Part shown: in pieces, positions 14,192 to 56,213 of the stretch | Numbering within the stretch: the stretch's first letter is position 1 | Layout of the letters: every line of letters starts with the position of its first letter | Source: Amoebidium appalachense | Lineage: Eukaryota; Ichthyosporea | Direction: 5' to 3' | Length of the DNA stretch: 64,000 nucleotides | Assembly: GCA_963693365.1 (NCBI GenBank) | Contig: CAVNZM010000008.1 | Coordinates: forward strand, 8,308,001-8,372,000 | The notes under the pieces: generated by a model | Seen by the model: only the letters and a program-made list of their open reading frames with translations | What the model was told of the DNA's origin: nothing | Database searches by the model: none | Program-made: the position numbers and the translations under genes

Positions 14192-14727
14192 TTAAAGTTC
14201 CCTCCGATACACGGCCATCTAGAAACACCGTGCTCCGATATTATAGGGCTAACGCGTCCTAATTGCCACATAGTCCGTGTATACACCAATCAATTGCAAG
14301 GTGGATACCAGGCTCGATTCGCTAGCTATCATGCGCAATCTGACGGCATTCAAAATAGTACAACTTCCTTTCTGGGATTGCGTGACGTCATTCCGTAAGA
14401 CTGTAAATTCAATTTTTGCATAGCGGCGTATGCACGAGTATACTAACTCTCGGCGGGACCAGCAAGTTAAGTGAAAGTCGCTCTAGCAATGCGCTACGTT
14501 GTTGCAGCTCAAAGTATGTGAAGCAAGTCTAAGAGAGATTTTCTTGTGTGTAACATTGTGGTGAGTTTTTTTATTACTTTTGTGGTCTCTAGTCTCGAAA
14601 ACGCACTGATGTGGCCACATGAGTCACATCAGACGTTGCGCAGGATTGGCGCTCATTTGATTGGTGTATACACTCTCTAATTGACATTAGTAGCGCGTTA
14701 GCCCTATAATATCGGAGGGAACTTTAA
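14192..14727. repeat. Imperfect inverted repeat, MITE-like
   Basis: Left arm 14192-14293 and right arm 14657-14727 (reverse complement) share TTAAAGTTCCCTCCGAT, ATTATAGGGCTAACGCG and GTATACACCAATCAA in the same order, around a diverged 22-bp centre. The left arm carries about 30 extra bases bounded by a repeated CTCCGAT heptamer. About 360 bp separate the arms. This geometry suggests a foldback or MITE-type element, or inverted duplication of an older insertion. Confidence 0.6.
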
Positions 14728-15695
14728 ACCCTTGGCAAATTTCCTTGAAGCAGAAGTTGCCTCCTTTCTATCTAACAACTGTTGTAAACCTGGGCCTGTA
14801 ACGCTCTCGATAAATGGTATGGCCCCAATAGCTGCTAGAGTATCCCACCTCGCGCTGAAATTCAATAAGCACATAAGCCGCTTAAGAAGTATTTGCCCTC
14901 CCACCCTCTCTTCTCTATCCGACCGGTCCTGTCCCCTCCTCACCTCTCCCCTCTTTCCTTCCCTCTCTCTCTCCTTCTCCCCCTTGCACAAATACAAATA
15001 AACCCCGCAAAAGTGTGCGTGTGACTTTGGACTGCCACTTACTTATTAGACATGTACACAATCACAAGATAATTACGCAATATAATAACAAATGGAAAAA
15101 GATACCACACGACACCAGACCCGATGAAAGCTATACACGTGCACCTTGAAAAACTAAGTCCTTAAGCTTATGTCTCGTTTTATATATAATGACCGCCTTA
15201 ACCAGATTGCCAAATATGGCACTCGCAAATGTGTAACACCTAAATACATATTACCTTCCTGTAGAATTGGTCTTTCTCTAGCTGATGGTATTATTGATCA
15301 CATACCACGCTTTTACTGTACACGTGCTATACAGTGGAGATCTAATAAGTATAAGGTGGCATCGTCTGCATGCCCAAACAACACACACACACACCAGTTT
15401 AAACGGTCATGTATCGCCAAATGTAGTTTGATAGACCACATAATACCGCAACACACACACGTCACATTCACAACAGACACTCAGAAAGATAGCCTACCTG
15501 AAAATAGAAAGATAGCCTACCTGAAAATTACAACATCCTTAATTTTATACTAAACACGCGTAACTACGACCTGTTTATTAGATATGTATTGATTGGCTTG
15601 AGAAACACATCATTACAAAATTCTAGCGCGCGCGCGCACACGCACACACACACACACACACGTGTACACACACACACACACACATACACACACAA

Positions 15696-15726
<31 letters not shown>

Positions 15727-15778
15727 CACACACACACACACACAACCAGCTGATACCGAGTGTCCCAGGGGAGCCCGG

Positions 15779-15809
<31 letters not shown>

Positions 15810-15837
15810 GAATCCCAACTAATTGATTTCTCTGACG

Positions 15838-15968
15838 GTCTTTATGGTGTCTCGTAGAGAAAGTAAACCCTGATACATAATCATCACCCGACATCTATGT
15901 ACGTGATCATGATATACCGCTGAGGGGATATTCCGAGCAAAACCCCCCCATACCTGAGACTGGTCTCT
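15838..15968 (-). repeat. Dispersed 131-bp repeat, copy 1
   Basis: Reverse complement of the segment at 39481-39612, with only a few differences over about 131 bp; it runs from AGAGACCAGTCTCAGG to ACCATAAAGAC in the orientation of copy 2. It is neither low-complexity nor obviously coding. Outside these borders the two loci do not match, so it behaves as a discrete dispersed unit. Confidence 0.8.
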
Positions 15969-16021
15969 CTTTACCTCGAGTTCTGAGTAAAAGCGTAATC
16001 TATATGATTTTCACACAGTGT

Positions 16022-16184
16022 TCAGGTATCTCAGTATGCACTTGTTACTGGATAACTCGTGAAGTTTTTTTATTGTCTTCTCAGTATGCCGTGCATACTT
16101 GTCATATCTTTCCGTCGAATAAATCCAGTCAAAAGAAAAAACGTAATCTAACCCCAGATCTAATTTGTAGATAGATCTGTGCAC
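16022..16184 (-). pseudogene. Possible glycosyltransferase exon fragment
   Basis: An open stretch in the minus orientation reads YKLDLGLDYVFSFDW followed by TIKKLHEL and a short tail. This resembles the start of exon 2 of the two glycosyltransferase genes (YYLDLGFDWVFYTDID, TKKLEE), but the DxD motif is lost (FDW) and the rest of the catalytic region is missing. It lies upstream of copy B on the same strand, so it could be the remnant of a third tandem copy. Similarity is short; chance remains possible. Confidence 0.35.
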
Positions 16185-16322
16185 ATGTGACGTACGCACG
16201 TGGTGTCATAGACCCCCAGAGGCTGTTTGTGGCATTTGATGAGGTAAAGTGCCACATACTATTCACTATTAACACAACTATTGTACGCTGACATCAGCAA
16301 AAGAGAACCAACGGTTTTGCTC

Positions 16323-16357
<35 letters not shown>

Positions 16358-16925
16358 GTTACAGTGGCAGAGTCTGACCAGCACGGTGGGCAGCAAGTGA
16401 ACAGAGATATATGACGTCACTACAATAGGCTGCTCGGCCCTGATTGGTGGATTTAAATCGACCGCCAAATTTGTTTCAGCAGACCGTGACGGTTGCCTCC
16501 AGCTGCCCGAAAACTCAACCGCTCGCTGGACGCCAGCGGACAGGTATATGTAGGCTGTACATGTATGTGTTTGCAGGATCGGGGCAATTTGAAGTTGCAT
16601 TTATTTCTACGGTCTAAAAGGCCATATGAATATATGCATATTTTTACTGTGAAAACAGTCACGGTGCATGTTAGCAGGACATACAACTAAGCAGAAAATC
16701 GGCGTTCAGATACCCTAACACGAAGTTGAGGTCAGAGATTTAGCGGTTATGCTTGTATAAACACGAGACCAAAGAAACATAATTGAAAGGGATTTCTTTG
16801 TGCCAAAAACTGCTATAATAACCGTCTGTTCTTGTTCATAGGGCCTGCATTTTAGACATGCCAAAGATTCCACCTCAGAAATACTTTCTGAGATACCTCT
16901 CTTATCACAACGATTTTCTGTGAAC

Positions 16926-38442
<21,517 letters not shown>

Positions 38443-38953
38443 CACAGTAAGTATCCTCTCGGCCGTTTTTCTAAAAGCGGTCGGCGACTTGGTGTGCAAA
38501 AATTCAGTGTGCCATATGGCTCAGACAAAATACCAAATGCAGAGGTATGGTCAAACAGTGCATACGAGCTTGCTTGGCAGCTCTGATAAACTATAAACTG
38601 AGAGAGCAAGTTATTTGTGCTTATGAATCGTTTATGTATCTCTCCGATTGTCAGGTGCGACCTTCCCCCCCCCCCCCCCCCCCCCCCCCCCCGGCCCAAC
38701 ACACACACATGTACACAGAAAAATGTACAGGCATGGTACCCACAGGCGCGTGCACACCCACACACCGGGGGGGGGGGGTCAAAGGAAAAGGAAACAAAAT
38801 CTTGATCGTGAAAAGAAATTTTAGTACCAGGTTGAAACCCGAATCAGTTACAAGCCTTTGTGTAAACAAGCTCGAATTGTTGGCATGCACTCCATAACAC
38901 AATTCTTGCCGTGCCATGGATTCTTTATGATCAACGATGTGCCATTGTCCCTC

Positions 38954-38986
<33 letters not shown>

Positions 38987-39480
38987 CGCACCCCCGGGCC
39001 CCCCGGGGCGCAGAACACAAGCACTGCGATGCATGCCGGCACACAGACGGCACACACACGTGACACGCACACACACACTACCTATCACCACAACGTAACA
39101 CCATACGGTATGCGAGCATGTATGCCCGCCATATGTATGGCAGTTTTGATATCGTCACAGCAACAGCAGTCCTCACTCAAATATTTTCGTGGAGTGACTA
39201 TCCAAAAGCCGACCGTTCGATCAGCAACAAAGAGTAAGGCTTGGAAGAGAGTGCATGGCTTTAATATTAGCAGGATTGGAAGAAGAAATATTCTTGGTTA
39301 ACCTTGCACAACATGGCTGGGTTGCCAAACCCATTTTGCAGTATGTCTGTAGTATCCCTTCCGAAATGTGGGTCGGATCGGGTTACGGATCGTACCGAAT
39401 CGACAGGGCTCAATCCGATTTCTGAATCTGGATTGCCATTGTGGACCGTGGATGACCGATAGGCCTAGATCAAGGCAAAC

Positions 39481-39612
39481 AGAGACCAGTCTCAGGTATG
39501 GGGGGGGTTTTGCTCGGAATATCCCCTCAGCGGTATATTATGATCACGTACATAGATGTCGGGTGATGATTATATATCAGGGTTTACTTTCTCTACGAGA
39601 CACCATAAAGAC
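39481..39612 (+). repeat. Dispersed 131-bp repeat, copy 2
   Basis: Inverted relative to the copy at 15838-15968, starting AGAGACCAGTCTC and ending ACCATAAAGAC, with only a few differences. It ends about 140 bp from the tRNA-Arg gene. Confidence 0.8.
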
Positions 39613-39664
39613 TAATGATTTCGAAGCCCCGGAAGGCCACACGTACAAGGAAGGGACAAGGAAA

Positions 39665-39722
<58 letters not shown>
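39665..39722. repeat. Poly-G run of about 58
   Basis: The longest pure G run seen. It lies just downstream (3' side) of the tRNA-Arg gene, separated from it by a short G/A stretch and the Pol III T-run. Confidence 0.9.
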
Positions 39723-39723
<1 letters not shown>

Positions 39724-39740
39724 AAGGGGGGGGGGGAATA

Positions 39741-39750
39741 AAAAAAAAAA
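39741..39750 (-). terminator. Pol III terminator of tRNA-Arg
   Basis: Ten or more A on the plus strand, that is a T-run on the transcribed strand, starting two bases after the discriminator base. This matches the usual RNA polymerase III stop. Confidence 0.75.
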
Positions 39751-39751
39751 T

Positions 39752-39825
39752 CGACCGCGGCAGGACTCGAACCTGCAATCTCCTGATCCGTAGTCAGGTG
39801 CCTTATCCAATTTGGCCACGCGGCC
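39752..39825 (-). tRNA. tRNA-Arg (anticodon ACG)
   Basis: The reverse complement folds as a 74-nt cloverleaf. The acceptor stem is GGCCGCG with CGCGGTC (one G-U pair) and a G discriminator. The anticodon stem is CCTGA/TCAGG enclosing loop CTACGGA, so the anticodon is ACG (complement at 39789-39791). The T arm carries GGTTCGAGTCC, which is also the B box, and GTGGCC...GGATAAGG gives the D arm and A box. No intron and no encoded CCA, as in eukaryotic nuclear tRNA genes. A34 would be read as inosine, decoding CGU/CGC/CGA. Confidence 0.96.
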
Positions 39826-42029
39826 GTTGATGTCCCGTTGGCCTGTTAAAAATTCTTAAACCTTATATAGGACTACCGGTATTGTCATCAGGTCTTGCTT
39901 CATGTATAGACACGTCATCATTCTGTTAGCACCAGCCAGCGTGTTTCCCCGGGAAGTTTGTCGAGTTGCAATTGTGCTAAGACTTGCATTTTGGGCAATA
40001 ATATTAGCAGGTAGATGTTAGCACGTGAGGTCTTCAGTATGTATCAGCTTCAGGATCGGGACAGTGCAATTGTGTGCATTTATCTTGCCAACTTGTTTGC
40101 AACCACAGGTGTGCTGGTCATAAAAACACCTGCTTCAGTTTGGCTTTGAAGTGTTGTTACAACACGTACAGATGTGAGATTTGAATACGGCGGGAGAAAC
40201 GCAAAGGCGGCTTCTGGGAGGCAGCGTTGAGAAAAGCATAGACGGTACGGCATGGCATGCAATGCCATGTTTGTTTTACCAGGCTGTGGCACACAAGAAG
40301 GGAAAGAACGTTGTCATAAAGGAGAAACACTCCACAGAAGAGGATTGCCGATGTGCCACCTCAGGGCGTTTCTAGCCTGGTTTCCGAAAGCATGACGAAG
40401 GCACATGCTCTCAGTCTAATATTGCACTTACCACGTGTGTCGATCTTAGCTAAAGATGGCTCTGAGAGCTTGTTATGCCTGCAAGTTTTCACTTGTGCTT
40501 GTGTGTGTGTGGCTTGAAAGGCATCCGTGTATGATACCGTTCAAGCTAGGGGAGATCTTTGAACATACTGTAAGCCTTTCCACTTCTGCCTGCGTACAGC
40601 GTGTGTAGTATTCGTGGTATATGCAGGGATGACCTGCAAGGGCGCTATACTGTGATATGCCAGAATGCACATGTGACGCAAGTTGCGTATGTCTGGAGAC
40701 TGTGCATAGTATGTCCCCCACAGTTAGCAATACATACCCGGTCGCACAGAGTTGCTTGAAAGAGTGTTCGCGCGTATTCTTGTATTGACACCGTTCACCG
40801 TTCAAGCACGGTGTGTTTGTTTGAAAACTCGGCATCATAAGATATGGAGTTGTGAAGTTATGGAGTTGTGGGTTTGCATGTACTCCACGTTAAAGACGCT
40901 GTTTCGTTCACACACATCTTATGTGTGTACGCCTTTATTGTTCCATTGGTGTGAAGTTGACACTTCGTTCAGAAATCTATGTGCGGGCATGTGCCTTTCA
41001 AGGCACCGTACACAAGCAAGTAAACAAGAGTGAATGCTCATCATATCGAATGGTACGTTAAGGGGTTCATAATCCGTTTTTGAAATTGAAACAAAAAAAC
41101 AGCATCTTCATTGAATATTGGGTCATGGTGCTTCTACTTTTAGTTCTGTCAACATCATCAAGTGGGCGGAAAGGAGACGCCAAATGCAATACAACGGCAT
41201 TATACACGTATTGTGGGAACCTTGTTGACCGCCTACGGATCCCCATGCCACCCTCCGCCAGACCCAGTGGATATATGAGGAGGTGCAAAACTGTGTCTGA
41301 GTAAAATGTGTACCAGAGTCCACACAAATCTTCCGCCTTTGTGTTGGGGTTGTCCCTGATATGGGGGGAAAAAAACACTCTACGTCACAGTCTCAACTTG
41401 TTTTCTTTTCGGCCGACCCGTGGACCGGGGAAACTTGGTCACGGTGCAGAAACAGCCAATCGACAAGAGGTGTCAAGTCAAAATATGATTGGATGCAACT
41501 GTCTCGTAAATCGGATTGGATCATAAATCACCAAATAGCGGGAAAGTTGGGGGTTTCAACGGGTGCTTTTATCCAATCAAACGCGATTTCAAAATATCGA
41601 AGTGTCTGCAGTAGTGGCGCCGCTGCAGCCTGCAAACACGAACTTTATAGCTGCCGGAAATTGTCAAAATAGTTGCACAGCATTACTAATAATTTATTAA
41701 AAAAAACAATTTATTGTTCTGTATAGGATAATGATTGGATATCTATTACATTTTATTCGATGAGTAACTATTTGTTGGCCACTCATACATGTATTCGAAT
41801 CTTGGTGTGCATCTAAGAGATTTGATTGGCGCATTATCAGGATTCAACGTGATCCACTCTGTAATACAATACGCGGACACACATCTGCTGAAGCCTCATA
41901 AACTTCAATTTCTGACGGTGTCTTGGCTCTGTTGTTGGTGCCTTTTTCGCTCGTAGTTGCAAAATATCTAACTAGCTTTCCTCATTTCAGGCCAGCAAAT
42001 AGACACATTGGCGCTCTAAAATTACCAAT

Positions 42030-42143
42030 ACCACAAATACAACAATCCCTTTTCGTTACCTTTTTGCGTTTCAAGTAACAGTCGGGACCACAAATACAAC
42101 AATCCCTTTTCGTTACCTTTTTGCGTTTCAAGTAACAGTCGGG
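42030..42143. repeat. Perfect 57-bp tandem duplication
   Basis: Two copies (42030-42086 and 42087-42143) of a 57-bp unit starting ACCACAAATACAACAATCCC and ending CAGTCGGG, about 100 bp upstream of the start codon of the membrane-protein gene. It may duplicate promoter or 5' untranslated sequence. Confidence 0.9.
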
Positions 42144-42237
42144 TTCATTTTATCCACCCATCTGTCCTTTAGTTTCCGGAATCTTCACCTATTGAAATCA
42201 ACAACCTGAAAACAAGACAAAGCTTCAAACAGCAAAT

Positions 42238-44635
42238 ATGAGACATTTTGCCGAGCTGGCGGCGCTGTTGGCTCTTGCCAGCAACGCGCAAGCTGCATTT
42301 CTCCCGCCGTCCGGGCCAGCCACCCCGCAGGCCTGTGTGAATGCTGGGTGTGAACTGCTTATGTAAGTGCACCTTCGACAGTACACCCCCTGAGCTAATA
42401 CTGCCTAACGTGATTTCCACCGCTTGCATCACACAACCACGAAAGGATGCGTGTTAGTGACTACACTGCCATGTTATTTTTTTGTTGTACTGTTCTTGGA
42501 AGAAACAAGCAGCCCTTTGTTTCTTTGACAGCACATACATTGTCATGACGTATGTCCTCCTGTTAGCTCACATGTTTTGTGTTTTTTTAACCCTGCAGTG
42601 GTGTGATCGACACCAACGACAAAGACCTTCTAACCACCCGCGCCTTCAACACCGGGCGCCGCCTGCGCGCTTTCTACTCCGGCCCCCCGAACTCCCAGCT
42701 AGCTCTCTACCGCGTTGAAAAGGACGGTAGATACGCACTCATTCAAGGATCCGCCGAGCCCGCTACCCCAGCAGAAGTCGTTTCAATCGTTCAATGTGTC
42801 GAGGGAGGTGCCTCATATGCATGGGCGGTGCATGCCGAGGAGACGAACGGTAGATACCAAGTGTGGTTGGCGGAGGCAGAGGGGCCGGAGGCGTGCCAGA
42901 GACTGGGACCCGGTGCACCCCCCTCTAAGATAGTTCAGTACATCAGTGCTAAGGAGCTCGAGGTGGAAGATATTCCTATTGGGGTGGCGGTTGTCTCGGC
43001 ACAGAATGACAAACCGAACCTAATTCCAGTAGGTGTCGCTCCTGTTGTCGAAAACTCCGCCGGCAAAGGCAAAGTGGATGTGCCCTCGATTGGTGTTGTG
43101 TCCGTTTCAGATGATGATGGTGATGACATCGTTGATACTCTGCAAGACGATATTCCGGTCGGTGTGGCGGTTCTTGGGCAGAAACCAATCATTCCCGAGG
43201 TTCAGCTCACCTTCCCATCGTCTTCTTCCGCCGCCGCTGAAACCGCCGCACCCGTCAAGTCGGTCGTGCCGGAAGTGGATTCCGCACCGATTTCCAAGGC
43301 GCCAACATCAGCGCAAGAAGAACCCAAGGCAGCGGAATCGACAGTTGGGAGCGGTGATCACGCTTTCCAGCTGGCAACATGGGCGATCGTTATGGTTGCT
43401 GTGTCCGCTGGGCTCGTTTTGGCATGTTGTTCCTTAGGGTTGGTTGTGTGCTTGTGCCGCCGCCGCCGTGGATATTACAGACACAGGTCGGATAGGGAGG
43501 CGGCGATGGTTGCACCTTTGCCGTCCGCCGGAGGGAAGCAAAAGAAGGGCAAGTACAACTTCAAGGCAAGCAGGACACCTCCCATTGAGCAGGCACCGGC
43601 ATGGAGCCTCACTCCCACAACTGAGTAAGTGGCTCTCTCATCTTTCTGTCGGCTTCTTTACATGCAAAGATGATATGGTTGATTTATTCTCTTCCGCATT
43701 TTTAAGGATCATACACAACTTCCGCTGACAGAAAATCAAAGGGAAGTAGAAGAATAATTTTTTTTTTTTGGAAAAAAAAATAGCACACAAACATGGCATT
43801 GGGCATATATTAACCTATGCTCTACTCCTACAGGCGCAAGAAGAGGGACAACGATATGTCCGAACTCGACAAATCCTTTACCGGTCTAAGCTACGGTGGG
43901 ATCGCCGGCGAGCCAGGCCACGATGACACCGCCATGTACACCTACCCACCCTCCCTGGCCGTGCGTGACGTTAACGGTCTTGCCCCTCCCTCCTACTCCA
44001 GCGGACTTTCCCCCCTTTCTCCCCTCTCTCCAATGAGCGATCAAGGGACCGGCTCCAACACGAATCAGAAGACATTCCGCCAATGGTCCGACCCGTTGGG
44101 TGGTCCCAAACGGGCCGGGTCGGGTCGTGGACGGGCCAGCCCGGACGCCGAGGTGAACTCTCAGGCGTGGGAGAATATCGATTTGGATCGGGGGAGCAGT
44201 GAGAGCTCCGAAACGGATGACGTTGCTGCTGCCCTGGTTGAGCATGACTATGTTGCGAGGTGTGTAATAATACCCCCCCCCCCCCCCAAAAAAAAAAAAA
44301 AAAAAAAAAAGAGAGAGAGAGAGAGAGAGGGGGGGGGGGGGGGGGGGGGGGGAGAGAGAGAGAGAGAGAGAGAAAAGATGAGTGTTGTAGGAGGGAGAAT
44401 GTGGTGATAAGAAAGGTAAATTAAAGACGAATAATGTTGCAGGTTCATAAGAGACGGATATCAAAAGGTTGCTCTTTGTTGTTGTGGGGGTTTGGTGCAT
44501 GTGATATTCGTTCAACGGGGAACAATTAGCTAACAGCAATGATCTTTTCCCTACAGACGCCACTCGGTCCACCCTGGGAGCACCGGCCGGGTAACACTTT
44601 CCAAGAAGTCAAAGAAGCGCTTTTCCCTCGTCTGA
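42238..44635 (+). CDS. Single-pass membrane protein with signal peptide, 4 exons, unrecognised
   Basis: I do not recognise the family. Exons 42238-42362, 42599-43624, 43834-44259 and 44557-44635 join in frame (GT-AG, phases 2, 2 and 2) to give 551 residues. Residues 1-19 (MRHFAELAALLALASNAQA) look like a cleavable signal peptide. The lumenal or extracellular part contains two Cys near 32-37 and others. Four degenerate IPxGVAV units lie near residues 167, 184, 204 and 227, followed by an Ala/Pro/Ser-rich stem. One membrane segment spans about 301-328, followed directly by a basic stop-transfer RRRRGYYRHR. The cytosolic tail is long, Ser/Pro-rich and ends in a Lys-rich segment. A type I receptor-like or cell-surface protein is a structural inference only. 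Start choice: first Met, followed at once by the signal sequence. Confidence 0.8.
44260..44556 (+). other. Intron 3 of membrane-protein gene with C/A/G homopolymer cluster
   Basis: Begins GTGTGTAA and contains C13-A23-(GA)n-G24-(GA)n in immediate succession at 44274-44374. The boundaries are supported by in-frame joining of exons 3 and 4. Confidence 0.7.
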
Positions 44636-45927
44636 TTGGTCGACAGCGTCATTTTTATCCAATCAAATTCTGTCCCCAATAGCTACAAATAAATAATAAA
44701 TGCAGCTGCCATTGAAAACATAGTATATGCATACATATAAGGACTTGTAACACATGCATGCATATCCTATAAGTCCTGCCGTACCAGCTTGTCGGCGTAT
44801 GATTCATTCCTGTTAGTGTGGTTTCCTCTTAGTGTAGCCCGGTTTTCTTGCATAATGTAGTTTTATAGAGTATAGAGTGTAGGTTTTTTTTATACAGTAG
44901 TGTAGGTTATTGGTTTATAACCGCGCACATTAGCGGCTGTATATGCCTGGGCGGCCATGTCATTAGAAAATAGCGTATACCTCTTCGTTATTTTCTGTCA
45001 CATGTCTAGAAATGAGAGCTGGTCTCCCATAGAAATGAGAGCTGGTCTCCCACAGCAGACACTGTGCGCCTGTTGATGCTGATCAATACAACAACAATGC
45101 CTGATTTTAAAATCAACATCATGATATTATTAGAATCAGCTAAAACTCCAATTTTCCGAATTTCGGCATTTTCTGGATTTAGGATTTTTATTTTCATCCT
45201 TTCTCTTTCCTATTCTTAGAGTACTATGTTAATACAACAACAATGCCTGATTTTAAAATCAACATCATGATATTAGATTCAACAATGCATGTTCGAAATT
45301 CATTACAACAGCAAGGGCTCCCAATTTAATAATGCGAAAAATCCCCACTAAGTCCTATACAAAGCAATGATGCAATAACCTTTAGAATAACTCCCTCATA
45401 ATACAGTCTCGTCTTTGTAACACCCCCTCAACAACACCAACACTCAAATACACTGAAAACCAGAACCGCCCTCCGATGTGCAGTGCTTGTTCCCCCACGT
45501 TCCCCCTCCCCCCCGCCCCTTCTCTCCTCCTCCTCTCCTTCGCCATATTTTCCCGTACACAACAAAAAATGCAAACGCCGAACAGCGAGCACGCAACGTA
45601 CACACTCAGGTGCACGTGTCGTGCACGTGCACGATGTGTACAGACTCGACGTATATATGACGTCACACATGGTATCAGTGCACCGGTCTGCCTAAGCCTT
45701 AGGTCCGTTCTCAGCTCCGATGGATGGGCGGTGGCGGGCGGGGGGGGGGGGGGGGGGGCTGCTCTAAAATATGCCATGGGGCTCGAGCTCACCGTGTGCG
45801 TGTGTATGACTGTGTGTGTCTTATGTGACAATGTATGACTGTGCACGTGGGTACCAGTACCGTTGATCATCATGAAAACATCGCCGTGTCCACGGCGTGT
45901 GTGTGTGCCCAGTGTTTCCAGTGTTTT

Positions 45928-45970
<43 letters not shown>

Positions 45971-45974
45971 CTTT

Positions 45975-46020
<46 letters not shown>

Positions 46021-46275
46021 TTGATGTCTAGATCTACAGTGACTCCCGAGTACTGGCCAGATGGTGTTGCTGTGCTACCACGCTTGTGTGAACGGTTCGA
46101 GTTCGATATGATTGTGGGTTATAATATGTTGCATGCATGCGCCTAGGCACCACAATTCCGAAGACCGGCGGACTGATGTGACATACAAATCTCTGTGCTA
46201 CTGAGTAGCAAGCAGGTCCGGCAGGTCCGGAAAAGGACATTGTTAAACAGGTGGGCAAGCAGGGGGGATGTGCAT

Positions 46276-46306
<31 letters not shown>

Positions 46307-46344
46307 GGAAGGGGGAGGGGGGATGTGTGTGTGTACATGTGTGT

Positions 46345-46375
<31 letters not shown>

Positions 46376-46716
46376 GGGGGGGGAGGGGGGGGCAAACTCG
46401 ATCGGGGGGTTTCTTTGAAAACAAGAGTTTTTGGGTTCATCTTTTACTTGATTGCTTAGATAATTAATTCTATATATTCATGTATATTTTTGTCTATACT
46501 TTACCTTAGGCTGGTATAGTGTTCGTTTTCGGCCCCACCAGCCAGATATATCTACTGGTGCCAGCAGCTAGGCAGCTTATTTACGTTAGTACTGAATGGA
46601 GCACGAAAGACCCCACACAAATTACTACGACACATCACATTGTATAACCAATGTCGGCCATTATCACTAAAAAAAAAGGCAGTTACTTGCCTGCCACTGG
46701 CCAGCAAATATACGGA

Positions 46717-46787
<71 letters not shown>

Positions 46788-46875
46788 ACCACCACCAACA
46801 CCGCCTCCATTCCACCACCTCTGTCTCCATCCCGTATCCCCCTCTTGAAAGTCCGGATCCTGCGAACAAGTCCGA

Positions 46876-46930
<55 letters not shown>

Positions 46931-47280
46931 GGCCCCCTTGCCCCCCGCGGTCTTCCCCTTTCCCTAGCCAGGTACAAAAGGCAGTGATTTCATAACGTTA
47001 ACTTCAGGTGTGGTTGGTTGCCCGTCGGCATGGTATGGCTGGACTATCATAGAACGGACTTTATTAAAATTTTATTTTAACTTTAGTAGTGGTTACGATA
47101 TACTCCGCTTCAATCAGGCTTTCGGGCTTAAGTATGCAGGGTGGGAAAAGGTACCTCGGCCGGCATGCTAGGCGCAAAATGGTCGTGTGTGTAGTGTTTG
47201 GTCGTGTAGTTACGCACAGACCGTGTGTGTATACGTGTGTGTGTGTTTTTACATGTGTGCCCGTCACCGTGTTAGAGTGT

Positions 47281-47311
<31 letters not shown>

Positions 47312-47465
47312 CTGTTTGCGTGTCAGTGCATGTGGCTATGATTCGCTTCTGTCACGATGTAGGGTTCGAGTGTTTGGTCCTGCGGAAGTTTATACACAAG
47401 CACGTGTCTCATACTTGTCATTCATTACTGCACTTACACTCCCCCCCCCCCCCCCCCCCCCCCTC

Positions 47466-47513
<48 letters not shown>

Positions 47514-47643
47514 AAAAAAAAAAAAAGAAAAAGAAAAGAAAAGAAAGAAGGAAAGAAAGAAAAAAATACAACAACAACAACAACAACAACAAAAAAAAAA
47601 TCATACAAATGCATACCTCCTTCTCTCACCACCCCCACACTTT
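44636..47643. other. Intergenic between convergent genes, homopolymer-rich
   Basis: Lies between the 3' ends of the membrane-protein gene and RABGGTB. Contains AATAAA at 44688 and 44695 (candidate polyadenylation signals), short direct repeats (45010-45055; 45085-45130 with 45231-45275), poly-G at about 45930-45967 and 45977-46019, poly-C 46719-46754 followed by poly-A to 46785, poly-C 46878-46928, and poly-C 47443-47503 followed by A-rich sequence. No gene seen. Confidence 0.55.
45085..45275. repeat. 45-bp direct repeats
   Basis: AATACAACAACAATGCCTGA and its continuation through CATCATGATATTA occur at about 45085-45130 and again at 45231-45275, identical by eye and separated by about 100 bp of AT-rich sequence. 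Just upstream AAATGAGAGCTGGTCTCCCA is also duplicated (45010-45052). Confidence 0.85.

Positions 47644-56213
<8,570 letters not shown>

Larger units (their letters stand above)
13385..16925. other. Intergenic with transposon-like relics
   Basis: The interval between copy B of the glycosyltransferase pair and the large coiled-coil gene. It contains an inverted repeat (14192-14727), two short frames of ordinary composition at 14090-14398 (+) and 15170-15553 (+) that I do not recognise, a (CA)n block (15640-15746) and poly-A run (15780-15806), one copy of a dispersed 131-bp repeat, a possible glycosyltransferase exon fragment, and a poly-T run (16327-16356). CCAATCA motifs occur at 13905-13935 and 16443. 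The two frames may be decayed mobile-element sequence, but no diagnostic motif was seen. Confidence 0.5.
38443..42237. other. Intergenic between coiled-coil gene and membrane-protein gene
   Basis: Contains poly-C runs at 38666-38691 and 38956-38984, dispersed repeat copy 2, a 58-base poly-G run (39665-39722), the tRNA-Arg gene, a 57-bp perfect tandem duplication (42030-42143) and several CCAATCA motifs at 41487-41829. Short frames at 40080-41380 have ordinary composition; one on the minus strand (41067-41378) reads GLAEGGMGIRRR, faintly like the tail of a non-LTR reverse transcriptase, but this is too weak to call. Confidence 0.5.

Noticed and set aside
15170-15553. 127-codon plus frame as a transposon protein
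   Set aside because: Ordinary composition but no motif, no terminal repeats matching its ends, and the second half contains CA repeats; kept only as unclassified intergenic content.
41067-41378. Possible reverse-transcriptase C-terminal fragment (GLAEGGMGIRRR)
   Set aside because: Only a few residues resemble non-LTR retrotransposon tails; no catalytic motif is present nearby.
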